From Nevskia sp035651715 (GTDB lineage Bacteria; Pseudomonadota; Gammaproteobacteria; Nevskiales; Nevskiaceae): DNA of 64,000 nt. The position numbers and the translations under genes were made by a program. Location: assembly GCA_035651715.1 (NCBI GenBank), contig DASRFD010000150.1:1-64000 (forward strand), read 5' to 3'. The notes below the pieces were generated by a model. That model saw only the letters and a list, made by a program, of their open reading frames with translations, was not told where the DNA came from and made no database searches. Below, piece by piece: positions 1 to 8,540 of this stretch. Numbering within the stretch: the first letter of the stretch is position 1; each line of letters opens with the position of its first letter.

Positions 1-436
1 CGGCGCCTTCATCACTCCGCCGGAGCAGCGCGACGCCTCGCAGCAGGCGGTGGTGGAATACTCCGACGCCCTGATCAACGAGCTGAAGCAGGCCGACCTG
101 ATCGTGCTGGGCCTGCCGATGTACAACTTCGGCGTGCCGTCCCAGCTCAAGGCCTACTTCGATCACGTCGCCCGCGCCGGCGTCACCTTCAAGTACACCG
201 AGAAGGGCCCGGTCGGGCTGCTCACCGGCAAGAAGGCGCTGGTGTTCGCCGCCCGCGGCGGCATCTACGCCGGCACGCCGATGGACACCCAGACCAGCTA
301 CGTGCGCGACTTCCTGCGCTTCATCGGCATCGCCGAGGTCGAGTTCGTCTACGCTGAAGGCCTGGCCTATGGTCCGGAAGCCAAGACCGCCTCGGTGGCC
401 AAGGCCAACGAAGCCGCGATCAAGCTCGCCGCCTGA
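1..436 (+). CDS. azoR: FMN-dependent NADH-azoreductase, 5' end outside window
   Basis: Flavodoxin-like quinone/azo reductase of the AzoR family, using NAD(P)H and FMN to reduce quinones and azo bonds in the cytoplasm. The frame is open from base 2, so the N-terminus lies upstream of the window. Visible family features are the flavin-binding stretch PMYNFGVPSQLKAYFDH, then ARAGVTFKYTE, GLLTGKK and FAARGG. The C-terminal end matches the family's usual end. DoxX and pirin genes follow on the same strand, a common partnership in proteobacteria that suggests an oxidative or electrophile-stress cluster; that role is inference. Confidence 0.9.
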   Translation, partial: GAFITPPEQRDASQQAVVEYSDALINELKQADLIVLGLPMYNFGVPSQLKAYFDHVARAGVTFKYTEKGPVGLLTGKKALVFAARGGIYAGTPMDTQTSYVRDFLRFIGIAEVEFVYAEGLAYGPEAKTASVAKANEAAIKLAA

Positions 437-519
437 GCGGCGTCCTGCCACGCACCGCGCCATCCACGGCGCGGCCCCTTCAAGCAAGCCATCGGATGTT
501 CAGCTCAAGGAGCACTGCA

Positions 520-951
520 ATGAACAAATTCTTCGACACCACCAAGCCCGTGTCCGACCTCGTCGGCCGCGTGCTGATCGCCACGCTTTTCATCCTCTCC
601 GGCTGGAGCAAGATCGCCGGCTACGCCGGCACCCAGGCCTACATGCAGTCGGCCGGCGTCCCCGGCGGCCTGCTGCCGCTGGTGATCCTGGTCGAGCTGG
701 GCGGCGGCCTGGCCATCGTGCTGGGGCTGTATACCCGCGCGGTCGCCCTGGCGCTGGCCGGCTTCAGCATCATTGCCGGCTTCCTGTTCCACGGCGGCGC
801 CGACCAGATCTCGCAGATCATGCTGATGAAGAACATCGCCATCGCCGGCGGCTTCCTGTTCCTGGTCGCCAACGGCCCCGGCAAGCTGAGCCTGGATGCG
901 AAGCTGGGCAAGCTGGACCCCGCGGCCGCCGCCCAGGCCAGCCGCGCCTGA
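520..951 (+). CDS. DoxX family membrane protein
   Basis: 143-residue integral membrane protein of the DoxX family, with four hydrophobic segments and the typical opening in which a short basic N-terminus leads to GRVLIATLFILSGWSKI. The start at 520 is chosen because AAGGAG lies about 8 bases upstream; an ATG further up (496) has no such site. DoxX proteins are linked to redox and sulfur stress in other bacteria, but the biochemical function is not fixed. It lies between the azoreductase and pirin genes on the same strand. Confidence 0.88.
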   Translation: MNKFFDTTKPVSDLVGRVLIATLFILSGWSKIAGYAGTQAYMQSAGVPGGLLPLVILVELGGGLAIVLGLYTRAVALALAGFSIIAGFLFHGGADQISQIMLMKNIAIAGGFLFLVANGPGKLSLDAKLGKLDPAAAAQASRA

Positions 952-969
952 GGCTTTCACGCAGACCCG

Positions 970-993
970 CCCGCCGGCCGCGAGGCCGGCGGG
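970..993 (+). terminator. GC-rich hairpin between doxX and pirin
   Basis: Perfect 10-bp inverted repeat (CCCGCCGGCC / GGCCGGCGGG shifted by the tetraloop GCGA), followed by ATTT but no real U tract. It could act as a weak terminator or an mRNA-stabilising hairpin, giving different levels of the upstream genes and pirin. It ends about 10 bases before the pirin ribosome-binding site. Confidence 0.45.
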
Positions 994-1012
994 ATTTCCC
1001 ACGGAGGGCACC

Positions 1013-1897
1013 ATGAGCACCACTTCCCGGACCCTGGTCCACGTCATCGAATCGCAGCCCACTTCCGACGGCGCCGGCGTCAAGCTGCGCCGCAGCATCG
1101 GCAGCCAGCGCGGCCTCTACGTGGATCCCTTCCTGATGCTCGACGAGTTCTATTCCGACAACCCGGACGACTATCTCGCCGGCTTCCCGCCGCATCCGCA
1201 CCGCGGCTTCGAGACGGTCACTTACATGCTCGACGGCCACATGCGCCACGAGGACCATCTCGGCAACCAGGGCGATCTCGGCCCCGGCGGCGTGCAGTGG
1301 ATGACCGCGGCGCGCGGCATCATCCATTCGGAAATGCCGCAGCAGAGCCAGGGCCGCATGCGCGGCTTCCAGCTGTGGATCAACCTGCCGTCGAAGGAAA
1401 AGATGAAGCCCGCCGGCTACCGCGACATCCCCGCCGCCGAGATTCCGGTGGCGGCGCTGCCGGGCGGCGGCCAGGTCAAGGTCATCGCCGGCAGCCTCGC
1501 CGTCGAGGGCCGCGACCTCGCCGGGCCGGTCAACGGCCCGGGCGCGAGGCTCGCCACCGATCCGCTGTACGTCGACGTGCAGCTGCCGCCGCACGGCCGC
1601 TTCGAAGCGCCGCTGCCGGCCGGCCGCAATGCCTTCCTCTACGCCTACGAGGGCAGTGCCACGGTCGGCGCGGACGGGCAGCAGCGCGAACTGCCGCACC
1701 GCGCCGCCGGCGTGCTGTCCGACGGCGACAGCCTGCGGGTGCAGGCCGGCCCCGAAGGCGCGCGCTTCCTGCTGCTGGCGGCGCGGCCGCTGCGCGAGCC
1801 GGTGGTGCAGTACGGCCCCTTCGTGATGAATACGCGCGAGGAGATCGAGCAGGCCCTGGCCGACTACCGCGACGGCAAGCTCGCCGCCGCGGCCTGA
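1013..1897 (+). CDS. Pirin family protein
   Basis: 294-residue bicupin of the pirin family. The metal-binding motif HPHRGFETV is present, with a further ligand set around GIIHSEMP, as in bacterial pirins that bind iron and in some cases show quercetinase activity. The C-terminal cupin (LREPVVQYGPFVMNT) is also intact. The ATG at 1013 has GGAG 6-7 bases upstream; the open frame continues upstream into doxX without a better start. Substrate cannot be deduced. It is the last gene of the azoR-doxX-pirin group and is convergent with the hydrolase that ends at 1948. Confidence 0.93.
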   Translation: MSTTSRTLVHVIESQPTSDGAGVKLRRSIGSQRGLYVDPFLMLDEFYSDNPDDYLAGFPPHPHRGFETVTYMLDGHMRHEDHLGNQGDLGPGGVQWMTAARGIIHSEMPQQSQGRMRGFQLWINLPSKEKMKPAGYRDIPAAEIPVAALPGGGQVKVIAGSLAVEGRDLAGPVNGPGARLATDPLYVDVQLPPHGRFEAPLPAGRNAFLYAYEGSATVGADGQQRELPHRAAGVLSDGDSLRVQAGPEGARFLLLAARPLREPVVQYGPFVMNTREEIEQALADYRDGKLAAAA

Positions 1898-1947
1898 GCC
1901 GCGGCGCCGGCCCCGCCATCCGCCCGCACGGCGATGGCGCCGGCGGG

Positions 1948-2604
1948 CTAGGAAGCCGCTGCCCGGTCGGAGACGTAAGGATTGGTCTGCCGCTCCGCCC
2001 CGAAGGTCGACATCGGCCCGTGACCGGGCACGAAGCGGGTCTCGTCGCCGAGCGGGAACAGGCGCTGGCGGATCGAGCGGATCAGGTCGTCGTGGTTGCC
2101 GCGCGGGAAATCGGTGCGGCCGATCGAGCCCTGGAACAGCACGTCGCCGACGAAAGCCAGCTGCGAGGGCGCATGGTGGAACACGACATGGCCCGGCGTA
2201 TGGCCGGGGCAGTGCAGCACGTCGAACTGCAGCGAGCCCAGGCTGACACTGTCGCCGTGCTGCAGCCAGCGGTCCGGCACGAAGCTGCGCGCCGGCGGAA
2301 AACCGTAGCGCCGCGCGTGGTCGGGCAGCGCCTCGATCCAGAACAGGTCGTCCTGGTGGGGGCCCTCGATCGGCAGCTTCAGCCGCTCGGCCAGGTCGCG
2401 CACGCCGCTGGCATGGTCGAGGTGGCCGTGCGTCACCAGCAGCTTCTCCAGGGTGACGCCGTGGTGCGCCACGCGGCCGAGCAGGTGCTCCACCTCGCCG
2501 CCGGCATCGACCAGGGCGCCGCGCATGGTGGCGCTGTCCCATACCAGCGAGCAGTTCTGCTCGAAGGCGGTGACCGGGATGATCTCGCAGCGCAGGGTCG
2601 ACAC
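1948..2604 (-). CDS. Metallo-beta-lactamase fold hydrolase (glyoxalase II/YcbL-like)
   Basis: 218-residue hydrolase of the metallo-beta-lactamase fold, close in length and motifs to the YcbL/glyoxalase II group. Metal ligands are visible in THGHLDHASG, CPGHTPGHV, FVGDVLF and GHGPMS. Short members like this lack the C-terminal glutathione-binding domain of full glyoxalase II. The start is inferred as GTG at 2604, just 2 bases after the stop of the MscS channel gene. The two are therefore probably translationally coupled. The exact substrate is unknown; a glyoxalase or persulfide-dioxygenase-like role is possible. Confidence 0.88.
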   Translation of the reverse strand: MSTLRCEIIPVTAFEQNCSLVWDSATMRGALVDAGGEVEHLLGRVAHHGVTLEKLLVTHGHLDHASGVRDLAERLKLPIEGPHQDDLFWIEALPDHARRYGFPPARSFVPDRWLQHGDSVSLGSLQFDVLHCPGHTPGHVVFHHAPSQLAFVGDVLFQGSIGRTDFPRGNHDDLIRSIRQRLFPLGDETRFVPGHGPMSTFGAERQTNPYVSDRAAAS

Positions 2605-2606
2605 GC

Positions 2607-3710
2607 TCAGCTCCCGCCGGGCCCGGCGGCCACCGCCCGGAGACGGACCGGCGCATCCACCGTGAGGGTCTGCGCAGGATAGGCCAGCTGCACGCCCTCC
2701 TTCTCGAAGGCGCGCACCAGGGCCAGGTTGATCGCCTGCTGCGAATCCATGTAGAGCCGGTAGTCCGGCTCGCGCACCCAGTAGACCACTTCGAAGCCGT
2801 AGGCGCTGCCGCCCAGATCCTTGAAGTGGGCGCGGTCGAAGCGGACCTTGTCCACGCTTTCGATGATGCCGCGCACCAGACCCGGGATCCTCTCCAGCCG
2901 GTCGGCGGGGGTGCTGAACGGCACGGTGAAGCCGAAGGTGATGCAGCGCTCCTGCATGCGCTTGTAGTTGCGCAGGCGCGCCTTGAGCATGTCGCTGTTG
3001 GCGACGATCAGCTGCTCGCCGGTGGAGCTGCGGATGCGCGTGGTCTTGAGGCCGATGTGCTCGACCGTGCCGGACAGCGAGTCCACGGCGATGGAGTCGC
3101 CGATGACGAAGGGCTTGTCCATGACGATGGACAGCGAGGCGAACAGGTCGCCGAGGATGTTCTGCACCGCCAGCGCCACCGCGATGCCACCCACGCCCAG
3201 CGAGGTGGCCAGCGCGGTGATGTTGACGCCGAGGTTGTCCAGCACCAGCAGCAGCACCAGGGTCCACAGCACCAGGCGGCCGAGAAAGCTGAAGGGATCG
3301 AGGCTGCCCGCGCCGGCCGCCTGGGTGTCGATGACGCGGTTGCGCGAGCGGGTGATCCAGAAGTCGAGCAGGGCGCTGATCCAGATGCCGAACTGCAGGA
3401 AGGCGGCGATGGTGGCCAGCCGTTCCAGCCACAGGTCGGCCTTGTGCGGCAGCTCGAGGAACTGGCCGCCGATTTCCAGCGCGATCAGCGCCAGCAGCCA
3501 CAGGCGGGTGGCCTGGGCCGCCTTGACCATGGCGCTGTAGACCGGCCGCTCGCTGCGCCGGGCCAGCACCGACAGGCGCCTGATCACCTGGCGCCGCATC
3601 ACTGCCGCCAGCAGACCCAGGCCGAGCACCACGCCGACGGCGATCAGCCAGTCGTGCAGGGAGTTGTGCAGCAGGGTGCGGTCGAGTTGCAGCAGGTCTT
3701 TGAAATTCAT
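2607..3710 (-). CDS. Small-conductance mechanosensitive channel (MscS family)
   Basis: 367-residue inner-membrane channel. Three or four transmembrane helices lie in roughly residues 15-190, ending in the pore-lining TM3-like helix (TSLGVGGIAVALAVQNILGD). The MscS beta domain (DKPFVIGDSI, GTVEHIGLKTTRIR) and a C-terminal alpha/beta domain follow. It would release osmolytes on hypo-osmotic shock. ATG 3710 is the first Met after a divergent 5' region; upstream codons in the same frame run into the neighbouring gene. The downstream hydrolase gene starts almost at its stop, indicating an operon. Confidence 0.92.
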   Translation of the reverse strand: MNFKDLLQLDRTLLHNSLHDWLIAVGVVLGLGLLAAVMRRQVIRRLSVLARRSERPVYSAMVKAAQATRLWLLALIALEIGGQFLELPHKADLWLERLATIAAFLQFGIWISALLDFWITRSRNRVIDTQAAGAGSLDPFSFLGRLVLWTLVLLLVLDNLGVNITALATSLGVGGIAVALAVQNILGDLFASLSIVMDKPFVIGDSIAVDSLSGTVEHIGLKTTRIRSSTGEQLIVANSDMLKARLRNYKRMQERCITFGFTVPFSTPADRLERIPGLVRGIIESVDKVRFDRAHFKDLGGSAYGFEVVYWVREPDYRLYMDSQQAINLALVRAFEKEGVQLAYPAQTLTVDAPVRLRAVAAGPGGS

Positions 3711-3822
3711 GTGGGAACAACGGCGCGGTGTTTCGGCTACATTATCGCTCAAGGAGCCTTTGATTACTTCCGTGCCTGCCGCGCTTGCCCAAGCGGGGCG
3801 CCGCGCGACACCCGGAAACCCC

Positions 3823-4263
3823 ATGCGCACCATCACCGTCCAGCACACCATCAAGGCCCCGCCGGAGAAGATCTTCGACATCCTCGCCGACCACGCCAAC
3901 TACAAGCAGTTTCCCGGCGTCACCGCCTCGCGGCTGCTGCAGCCGGGCAAGCGTGACAAGAACGGCATCGGCGCGGTGCGCCAGATCGAGGTCGGCCGCG
4001 CCCGCTTCGTCGAGCTGATCACGCGCTACAAGCGGCCGACGCGGCTGGACTACCGCATCGTCAAATCGTTTCCGCCGGTGAAGCACGAGGGCGGCAGCAT
4101 CACCCTGGAAGCCGCGGCGGAAGGCACCGTGGTGACCTGGACTTCCAGGATCCAGCTGCGGCTGCCGGTGGTGGGCGGCCTGCTGACGCCGCTGCTGACG
4201 GCGCAGCTGTCGAAGGGCTTCCTGCACACGCTGAAGGCGGTCGAGAAGAAGCTCGCCGCGTGA
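3823..4263 (+). CDS. SRPBCC (START-like) family protein
   Basis: 146-residue single-domain protein of the SRPBCC/polyketide-cyclase fold, which forms a hydrophobic ligand cavity. The typical opening (TITVQHTIKAPPEKIFDILAD) and the C-terminal helix (LSKGFLHTLKAVEKKLA) are present. It resembles the broad class that contains RatA/CoQ10-binding proteins, but the ligand is not evident. ATG 3823 is preceded only by a weak GGAAA. It is convergent with the DUF3429 gene, 7 bases away. Confidence 0.8.
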   Translation: MRTITVQHTIKAPPEKIFDILADHANYKQFPGVTASRLLQPGKRDKNGIGAVRQIEVGRARFVELITRYKRPTRLDYRIVKSFPPVKHEGGSITLEAAAEGTVVTWTSRIQLRLPVVGGLLTPLLTAQLSKGFLHTLKAVEKKLAA

Positions 4264-4270
4264 GCGGCGC

Positions 4271-4705
4271 TCAAATCCCCAGCATCACCCGCCAGGCGAT
4301 GGTCGCCAGCACGCCGACGGTCAGCGTGGCGCGCAGGGTGAAGTAGCCGCTGAGCGGATCGATGGTGCGCTCGCGCCAGATTTCGGCCAGCACCAGCAGG
4401 ACGAACACCCCGGCCAGCGCGAACAGGGACAGGCGGAACGGCAGCGCCAGCGCGGCCCAGGCCAGCAGCATCAGCAGGCCCGACAGCGCCATGCCGAGCT
4501 GGCCCTGCGGCCCTTCCGCCACCAGCAGCGCCATGCCCCAGAAGGTGCCGGCCATGAACGAGGCGATCAGCCCGGCGTAGAGCAGCCAGACGTGGTCCAG
4601 CCAGGGTGGCGCGGTCAGCGGCGAAAACGTCAGCCAGGCCGGGCCGATCAGGAACGGGATCAGCCCGGCATACCCCAGCAGGAACACCATGGGCGGCAGG
4701 CGCAT
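4271..4705 (-). CDS. DUF3429 family membrane protein
   Basis: 144-residue inner-membrane protein with about five hydrophobic helices. It begins MRLPPMVFLLGYAGLIPF and contains a tryptophan- and glycine-rich stretch (AGTFWGMALL) typical of DUF3429. No biochemical function is known for the family. The ATG at 4705 is favoured over an upstream in-frame start because it places the first helix directly at the N-terminus. It is transcribed divergently from the yjbQ-like gene across a 53-base spacer. Confidence 0.75.
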   Translation of the reverse strand: MRLPPMVFLLGYAGLIPFLIGPAWLTFSPLTAPPWLDHVWLLYAGLIASFMAGTFWGMALLVAEGPQGQLGMALSGLLMLLAWAALALPFRLSLFALAGVFVLLVLAEIWRERTIDPLSGYFTLRATLTVGVLATIAWRVMLGI

Positions 4706-4758
4706 GGCGGGTATTATGCGCCCACGGAACCACCCTCGGCGCACACCGTCTACAGTCC

Positions 4759-5178
4759 ATGAAATCGCACCGCAAGGAACTCTGGTTCGAGACTCCCGCC
4801 CGCACCGCCTTCCTCAACATCACGCCCCAGGTCGAGGCAGCCCTGCGCGAAAGCGGCGTGCGCGAGGGCCTGTGCCTGGTCAACGCCATGCACATCTCCG
4901 CCTCGGTGTTCATCAACGACGACGAACGCGGCCTGCACCAGGACTTCACCCGCTGGCTGGAAGGCCTGGCGCCGCACGAGCCGGTGAGGCAGTGGCGCCA
5001 CAACGACACCGGCGAGGACAACGCCGATGCGCACCTCAAGCGCCAGATCATGGGCCGCGAGGTGGTGGTGGCGGTCACCGCCGGCAAGCTCGATTTCGGC
5101 CCCTGGGAGCAGATCTTCTACGGCGAGTTCGACGGCCGGCGCCGCAAGCGGGTCCTGGTGAAAATCATCGGCGAGTAA
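4759..5178 (+). CDS. YjbQ family (UPF0047) protein
   Basis: 139-residue protein of the YjbQ/UPF0047 family, full length. Family hallmarks are the HISASVFINDDE segment, HNDTGEDNADAHLKRQIMG with conserved histidines, and the ending WEQIFYGEFDG followed by basic residues. Some members have weak thiamin-phosphate synthase activity and can replace ThiE when over-produced. Whether that applies here is unknown, though thiC lies about 4 kb away. The SDR gene follows after 27 bases. Confidence 0.88.
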   Translation: MKSHRKELWFETPARTAFLNITPQVEAALRESGVREGLCLVNAMHISASVFINDDERGLHQDFTRWLEGLAPHEPVRQWRHNDTGEDNADAHLKRQIMGREVVVAVTAGKLDFGPWEQIFYGEFDGRRRKRVLVKIIGE

Positions 5179-5205
5179 TTCCCCGGCAATGGCAAGGAGG
5201 CCGAC

Positions 5206-5966
5206 ATGCAGGGTTTGCAGGGTTATTCCGCGGTGGTCACCGGCGGCGCGCAGGGCATCGGCAAGGCGATCAGCGCCGCGCTGGCCGGCGCCGGCATGCA
5301 CGTGGTCATGCTCGACCCGGACCGGCAGGCGGGGCGCGAGGCGGCCAAGGAGCTGTCGCGCTCGACCACCGTGCAGGCCATCGCCGGCGATGCCGCCGAC
5401 GAAACCGCGGTGCGCTCCGCCGTGGCGGCCGCGCTCAAGCTCGGCAAGGGCTTGCGCGCAGCGGTGGCCAACGCCGGCATCTCGCTGAACAAGCCGGTGA
5501 CCAGGCTCCGGCTGGAGGAATGGAACCGCGTGCTCGCGGTCAACCTGGGCGGCGGCTTCCTGCTGGCCAAGCACGCCGCCGCCGGCCTGAAACGGCGCGA
5601 GGGCGCGATGGTGCTGATCGGCTCCAGCCGCGCGCTGATGTCGGAACCGGACTGGGAGGCCTATGGCGCCTCCAAGGGCGGCGTGGTGGCCCTGAGCCAT
5701 GCCCTGGCGATCAGCCTGGGCCCGCGCGTGCGGGTCAATTGCGTCAGCCCGGCTGGATCGCGACCGGGGACTGGCAGCGCGCGGGCAAGCGCCGCCAGCC
5801 GCGGCACCGCGAGGAAGACCACACGCAGCACCCGGCGGGGCGCGTCGGCACGCCGCCGGATGTGGCGCGGCTGGTGCGCTTCCTGCTTTCCGACGAGGCC
5901 GGTTTCATCACCGGCGCGCACTACGTGGTCGACGGCGGCATGACCCGCAAGATGATCTACGTCTGA
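5206..5966 (+). pseudogene. SDR family oxidoreductase, broken by a one-base frameshift
   Basis: Short-chain dehydrogenase/reductase. The first ~182 codons give a normal SDR with the nucleotide loop TGGAQGIGKAIS, the NAG motif (VANAGIS) and the catalytic YGASKGG. After RVNCVSP the frame is lost at about 5748-5752. The frame two positions later continues exactly as expected for the family (GWIATGDW, then GTPPDVARLVRFLLSDEAG and VVDGGMTRKMIYV) to the stop at 5966. Restoring one G in the CCCGG run rejoins both parts into a ~253-residue protein. As read, the product would carry an unrelated C-terminus to 5943. It could be a true recent pseudogene or a base-call error in a GC run. Confidence 0.85.
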
Positions 5967-6038
5967 GGCGGGCAGGGCCGCGGCCCGGCTAAGCTATGCG
6001 CGGCGCGGGCGCAGGGCCCGCGATCACGACGAGACACC

Positions 6039-7328
6039 ATGAGCACCGCAGCGGCCACGCAGCGGCCTCCCGCAACGCCGGGCACCGGCCGCATCGTGAT
6101 GGCAAGCCTGGTCGGCACGACCATCGAGTACTACGATTTCTACATCTACGGCACCGCCGCGGCGCTGGTGCTGGGCACGATGTTCTTTCCCGCCGGCGCC
6201 GCCGGCGCCCAGCCGCTGGCCGCTTTCGCCAGCTTCGGCATCGCCTTCCTGGCGCGGCCGCTGGGCTCGTTCCTGTTCGGCCATTTCGGCGACCGCGTCG
6301 GCCGCAAGTCGACCCTGGTGGCGTCGATGCTGACCATGGGCCTGTCGACCGCGCTGATCGGACTGCTGCCCGGCTACGCCACCGCGGGTGCGCTGGCGCC
6401 GGCGCTGCTGTGCCTGCTGCGCCTGGGCCAGGGCATCGGCCTGGGCGGGGAATGGGGCGGCGCGGCCCTGCTCGCCACCGAGTACGCGCCGCCCGGGCGC
6501 CGCGCCTGGTTCGGCATGTTCCCGCAGCTCGGCCCCTCGCTCGGCTTCCTCCTCGCCAACGGCCTATTCCTGGGCCTGCTGCTCCTGCTCGACGAGCGGC
6601 AGTTCGCCGCCTGGGGCTGGCGCCTGCCGTTCCTGGCCAGTGCGCTGCTGGTGGCGGTGGGCCTGTACGTGCGCACGCGCCTGGCCGAGACGCCGGCCTT
6701 CAGCCGCCTCGCCGCGCGCGGCGAACGGCTGCGGGTACCGCTGGCGGAGCTGCTGCGCCACCACGGCGGCAGCCTGGCGCTGGGCGCGCTGGCCATCGTC
6801 GCCTGCTACGCCATCTTCTACATCTCCACCGTCTTCGCGCTCGACTACGGCGTGCGCGTGGCGCAGATCCCGCGCAGCCGCTTCCTGCAGCTGATGTGCC
6901 TGGCCGCCGTGGCGATGGCCGCGACGACATTGCTCTCGGCGGCGCTGGCCGGGCGCTACGGCTGCCGCCCCGTGCTGCTGGTGGGGCTGGCGCTGACCGC
7001 GCTGTCCGGCTTCGCCCTCGCGCCGCTGCTCGGCGCCGGCGACGCCGTCCATGCGCTGCTGTTCCTGCTGCTGGCGCTGGGCCTGATGGGCCTGATCTTC
7101 GCGCCGATGGGCGCGCTGCTGCCGGCGCTGTTCCCCGCCGCGGTGCGCTACACCGGCGCCTCCGCCGCCTACAACCTCGGCGGCATCCTCGGCGCCTCCC
7201 TGGCGCCGTTCGCCGCGCAGCTGCTGCTCGGCCGCGGCGGCCTGCCCTGGGTGGGCTTTTACATCACCGCCGCGGCGGCGGTGAGCTTCGCGGCGGTGCT
7301 GGGGCTGCGCGAACGCTACACGCAGTAG
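6039..7328 (+). CDS. MFS transporter, metabolite:H+ symporter (MHS) subfamily
   Basis: 429-residue permease with about twelve transmembrane helices, of the metabolite:H+ symporter branch (KgtP/ShiA/ProP-like). The early segment SLVGTTIEYYDFYIYGTAAAL and the loop motif FGHFGDRVGRKST are diagnostic of MHS members, as is LRLGQGIGLGGEWGGAALL. Members import dicarboxylates, shikimate or osmolytes; the substrate here cannot be read from sequence. The start at 6039 has only a weak upstream purine stretch. The gene is convergent with the DUF938 gene, 3 bases apart. Confidence 0.92.
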   Translation: MSTAAATQRPPATPGTGRIVMASLVGTTIEYYDFYIYGTAAALVLGTMFFPAGAAGAQPLAAFASFGIAFLARPLGSFLFGHFGDRVGRKSTLVASMLTMGLSTALIGLLPGYATAGALAPALLCLLRLGQGIGLGGEWGGAALLATEYAPPGRRAWFGMFPQLGPSLGFLLANGLFLGLLLLLDERQFAAWGWRLPFLASALLVAVGLYVRTRLAETPAFSRLAARGERLRVPLAELLRHHGGSLALGALAIVACYAIFYISTVFALDYGVRVAQIPRSRFLQLMCLAAVAMAATTLLSAALAGRYGCRPVLLVGLALTALSGFALAPLLGAGDAVHALLFLLLALGLMGLIFAPMGALLPALFPAAVRYTGASAAYNLGGILGASLAPFAAQLLLGRGGLPWVGFYITAAAAVSFAAVLGLRERYTQ

Positions 7329-7331
7329 CGG

Positions 7332-7931
7332 CTAGCGGCCCTTCGCCCACACCAGGCAGCGGTTGTTCGCCGGCATTGGGCAGTCCTCCACCAGGCTGAA
7401 GCCGATGCCGCGCGCCAGCGCATCCACCGCCTCGAAATCGCGGATGCCGCGATGCGGCACCGCCGCCTTCAGCGCCGCGTCGAAGGCCGCGTTGCTGTCG
7501 CTGGTGTAGCGGCCGCCGTAATTGAAGGGCCCGTAGATCGCCAGCTTCGCATCCGCCTCGAGCACCTGCGGCAGGCGCGCGAACAGCGCCTGCACTTCCA
7601 GCCAGCTCATGATGTGCAGCGTGTTGGCGCTGTACACGGCGTCCACGCGCAGCGCCGGCCAGGCGCGCTGGTTCACGTCCAGTTCCAGCGGCGGCGGCGT
7701 GTTCGGCAGCCCCGCCTGGTCCAGCCACAGCCGGATGCCTGGCAGATTCTCCGCGCGGTCGCTGCATTGCCACGCCACCCCGGGCAGCGCCGCGGCGAAA
7801 TGCACCGCATGCTGTCCGGTGCCGCTGCCGATCTCCAGCACCCGGCGGCGGTCGGCGAAATGCCCGCCCAGCACCGCGAGGATGGGATCGCGGTTGCGCT
7901 CGCTGGCGGCGGAGAAGGGCTTGTCGGTCAT
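7332..7931 (-). CDS. DUF938 family class I SAM-dependent methyltransferase-like protein
   Basis: 199-residue protein with a Rossmann-type methyltransferase fold. The SAM-binding motif I is VLEIGSGTGQHAVHFA; motif IV-like SANTLHIMSW and the family segment YGPFNYGGRYTSDSN identify DUF938. The acceptor substrate is unknown. The ATG at 7931 begins MTDKPFSAASERNRDPIL, a typical start for the family. The MAPEG gene lies upstream on the same strand, across 150 bases that contain GC-rich inverted repeats but no recognised gene. Confidence 0.85.
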   Translation of the reverse strand: MTDKPFSAASERNRDPILAVLGGHFADRRRVLEIGSGTGQHAVHFAAALPGVAWQCSDRAENLPGIRLWLDQAGLPNTPPPLELDVNQRAWPALRVDAVYSANTLHIMSWLEVQALFARLPQVLEADAKLAIYGPFNYGGRYTSDSNAAFDAALKAAVPHRGIRDFEAVDALARGIGFSLVEDCPMPANNRCLVWAKGR

Positions 7932-8081
7932 GTGGCGGCTCCGAGACGTTGCGCATCCTGGCTCTGGCCGAAGGCAGGCCTGCCGTCGAAGTCCGCCGCC
8001 GGGCGGCGCCGGCGGACGGACCAGCAGGCCGGGCAGGCGGCGTGAGCCCGGGCCGGGCTATACGGAAAAAAACAGCCGCGC

Positions 8082-8489
8082 TCAGCGCGCGCAGCACCAG
8101 ATCCAGTGCGCCTGGACCGCCTGGTAGATGCACAGCCCTCCGCAGACGACCAGCAGCAGGAAGGTCAGCAGCGTGCCCCAGTAGCGGCCGAACTGCCATT
8201 TCTGGGTGAAGGACAGGGCGATGCCGTGCAGCACGCGCGCCACCAGCAGGGTGATGCCGATGGCGTGCAGCACGTAGATCGAGAAGCGGCCCAGCTCCAG
8301 CAGGCCGAGCATCAGCAGGATCAGCGGCACGTACTCGGCGAAGTTCGCGTGGCCGCGGATCAGGCGCAGCATGCCGGGGTCGCCGCCGTCGCCCAGGCCG
8401 ATGCCATGGCCGCGGTAGTTGACCACCTTCATGCTCAGCACGACATACCAGATCGCCAGCAGGCCGGCGTACAGCGGCGTCACCATCAT
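8082..8489 (-). CDS. MAPEG family membrane protein
   Basis: 135-residue membrane protein with four hydrophobic helices, of the MAPEG superfamily (membrane-associated eicosanoid/glutathione metabolism) in the bacterial YecN-like branch. Characteristic segments are LRLIRGHANFAEYVPL and ARVLHGIALS. Bacterial members may have glutathione-dependent transferase or peroxidase activity; this is family knowledge, not shown here. ATG 8489 (or the adjacent ATG 8486) follows GGGAG by a suitable distance. Confidence 0.87.
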   Translation of the reverse strand: MMVTPLYAGLLAIWYVVLSMKVVNYRGHGIGLGDGGDPGMLRLIRGHANFAEYVPLILLMLGLLELGRFSIYVLHAIGITLLVARVLHGIALSFTQKWQFGRYWGTLLTFLLLVVCGGLCIYQAVQAHWIWCCAR

Positions 8490-8540
8490 GGTTGCTCCCC
8501 CGTTGGGCCCGGCGAAGATGCGCCGTGCCGCTTGTTCCGT

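Noticed and set aside
1898..1950. Inverted GC-rich sequence between the pirin and hydrolase genes as a terminator
   Set aside because: The arms pair imperfectly, overlap the hydrolase stop codon and are not followed by a T tract on either strand, so it is not listed as a terminator.
505..2656. Antisense and alternative frames over doxX and pirin
   Set aside because: They lack ribosome-binding sites and any protein motif, and their composition is that of shifted GC-rich codons.
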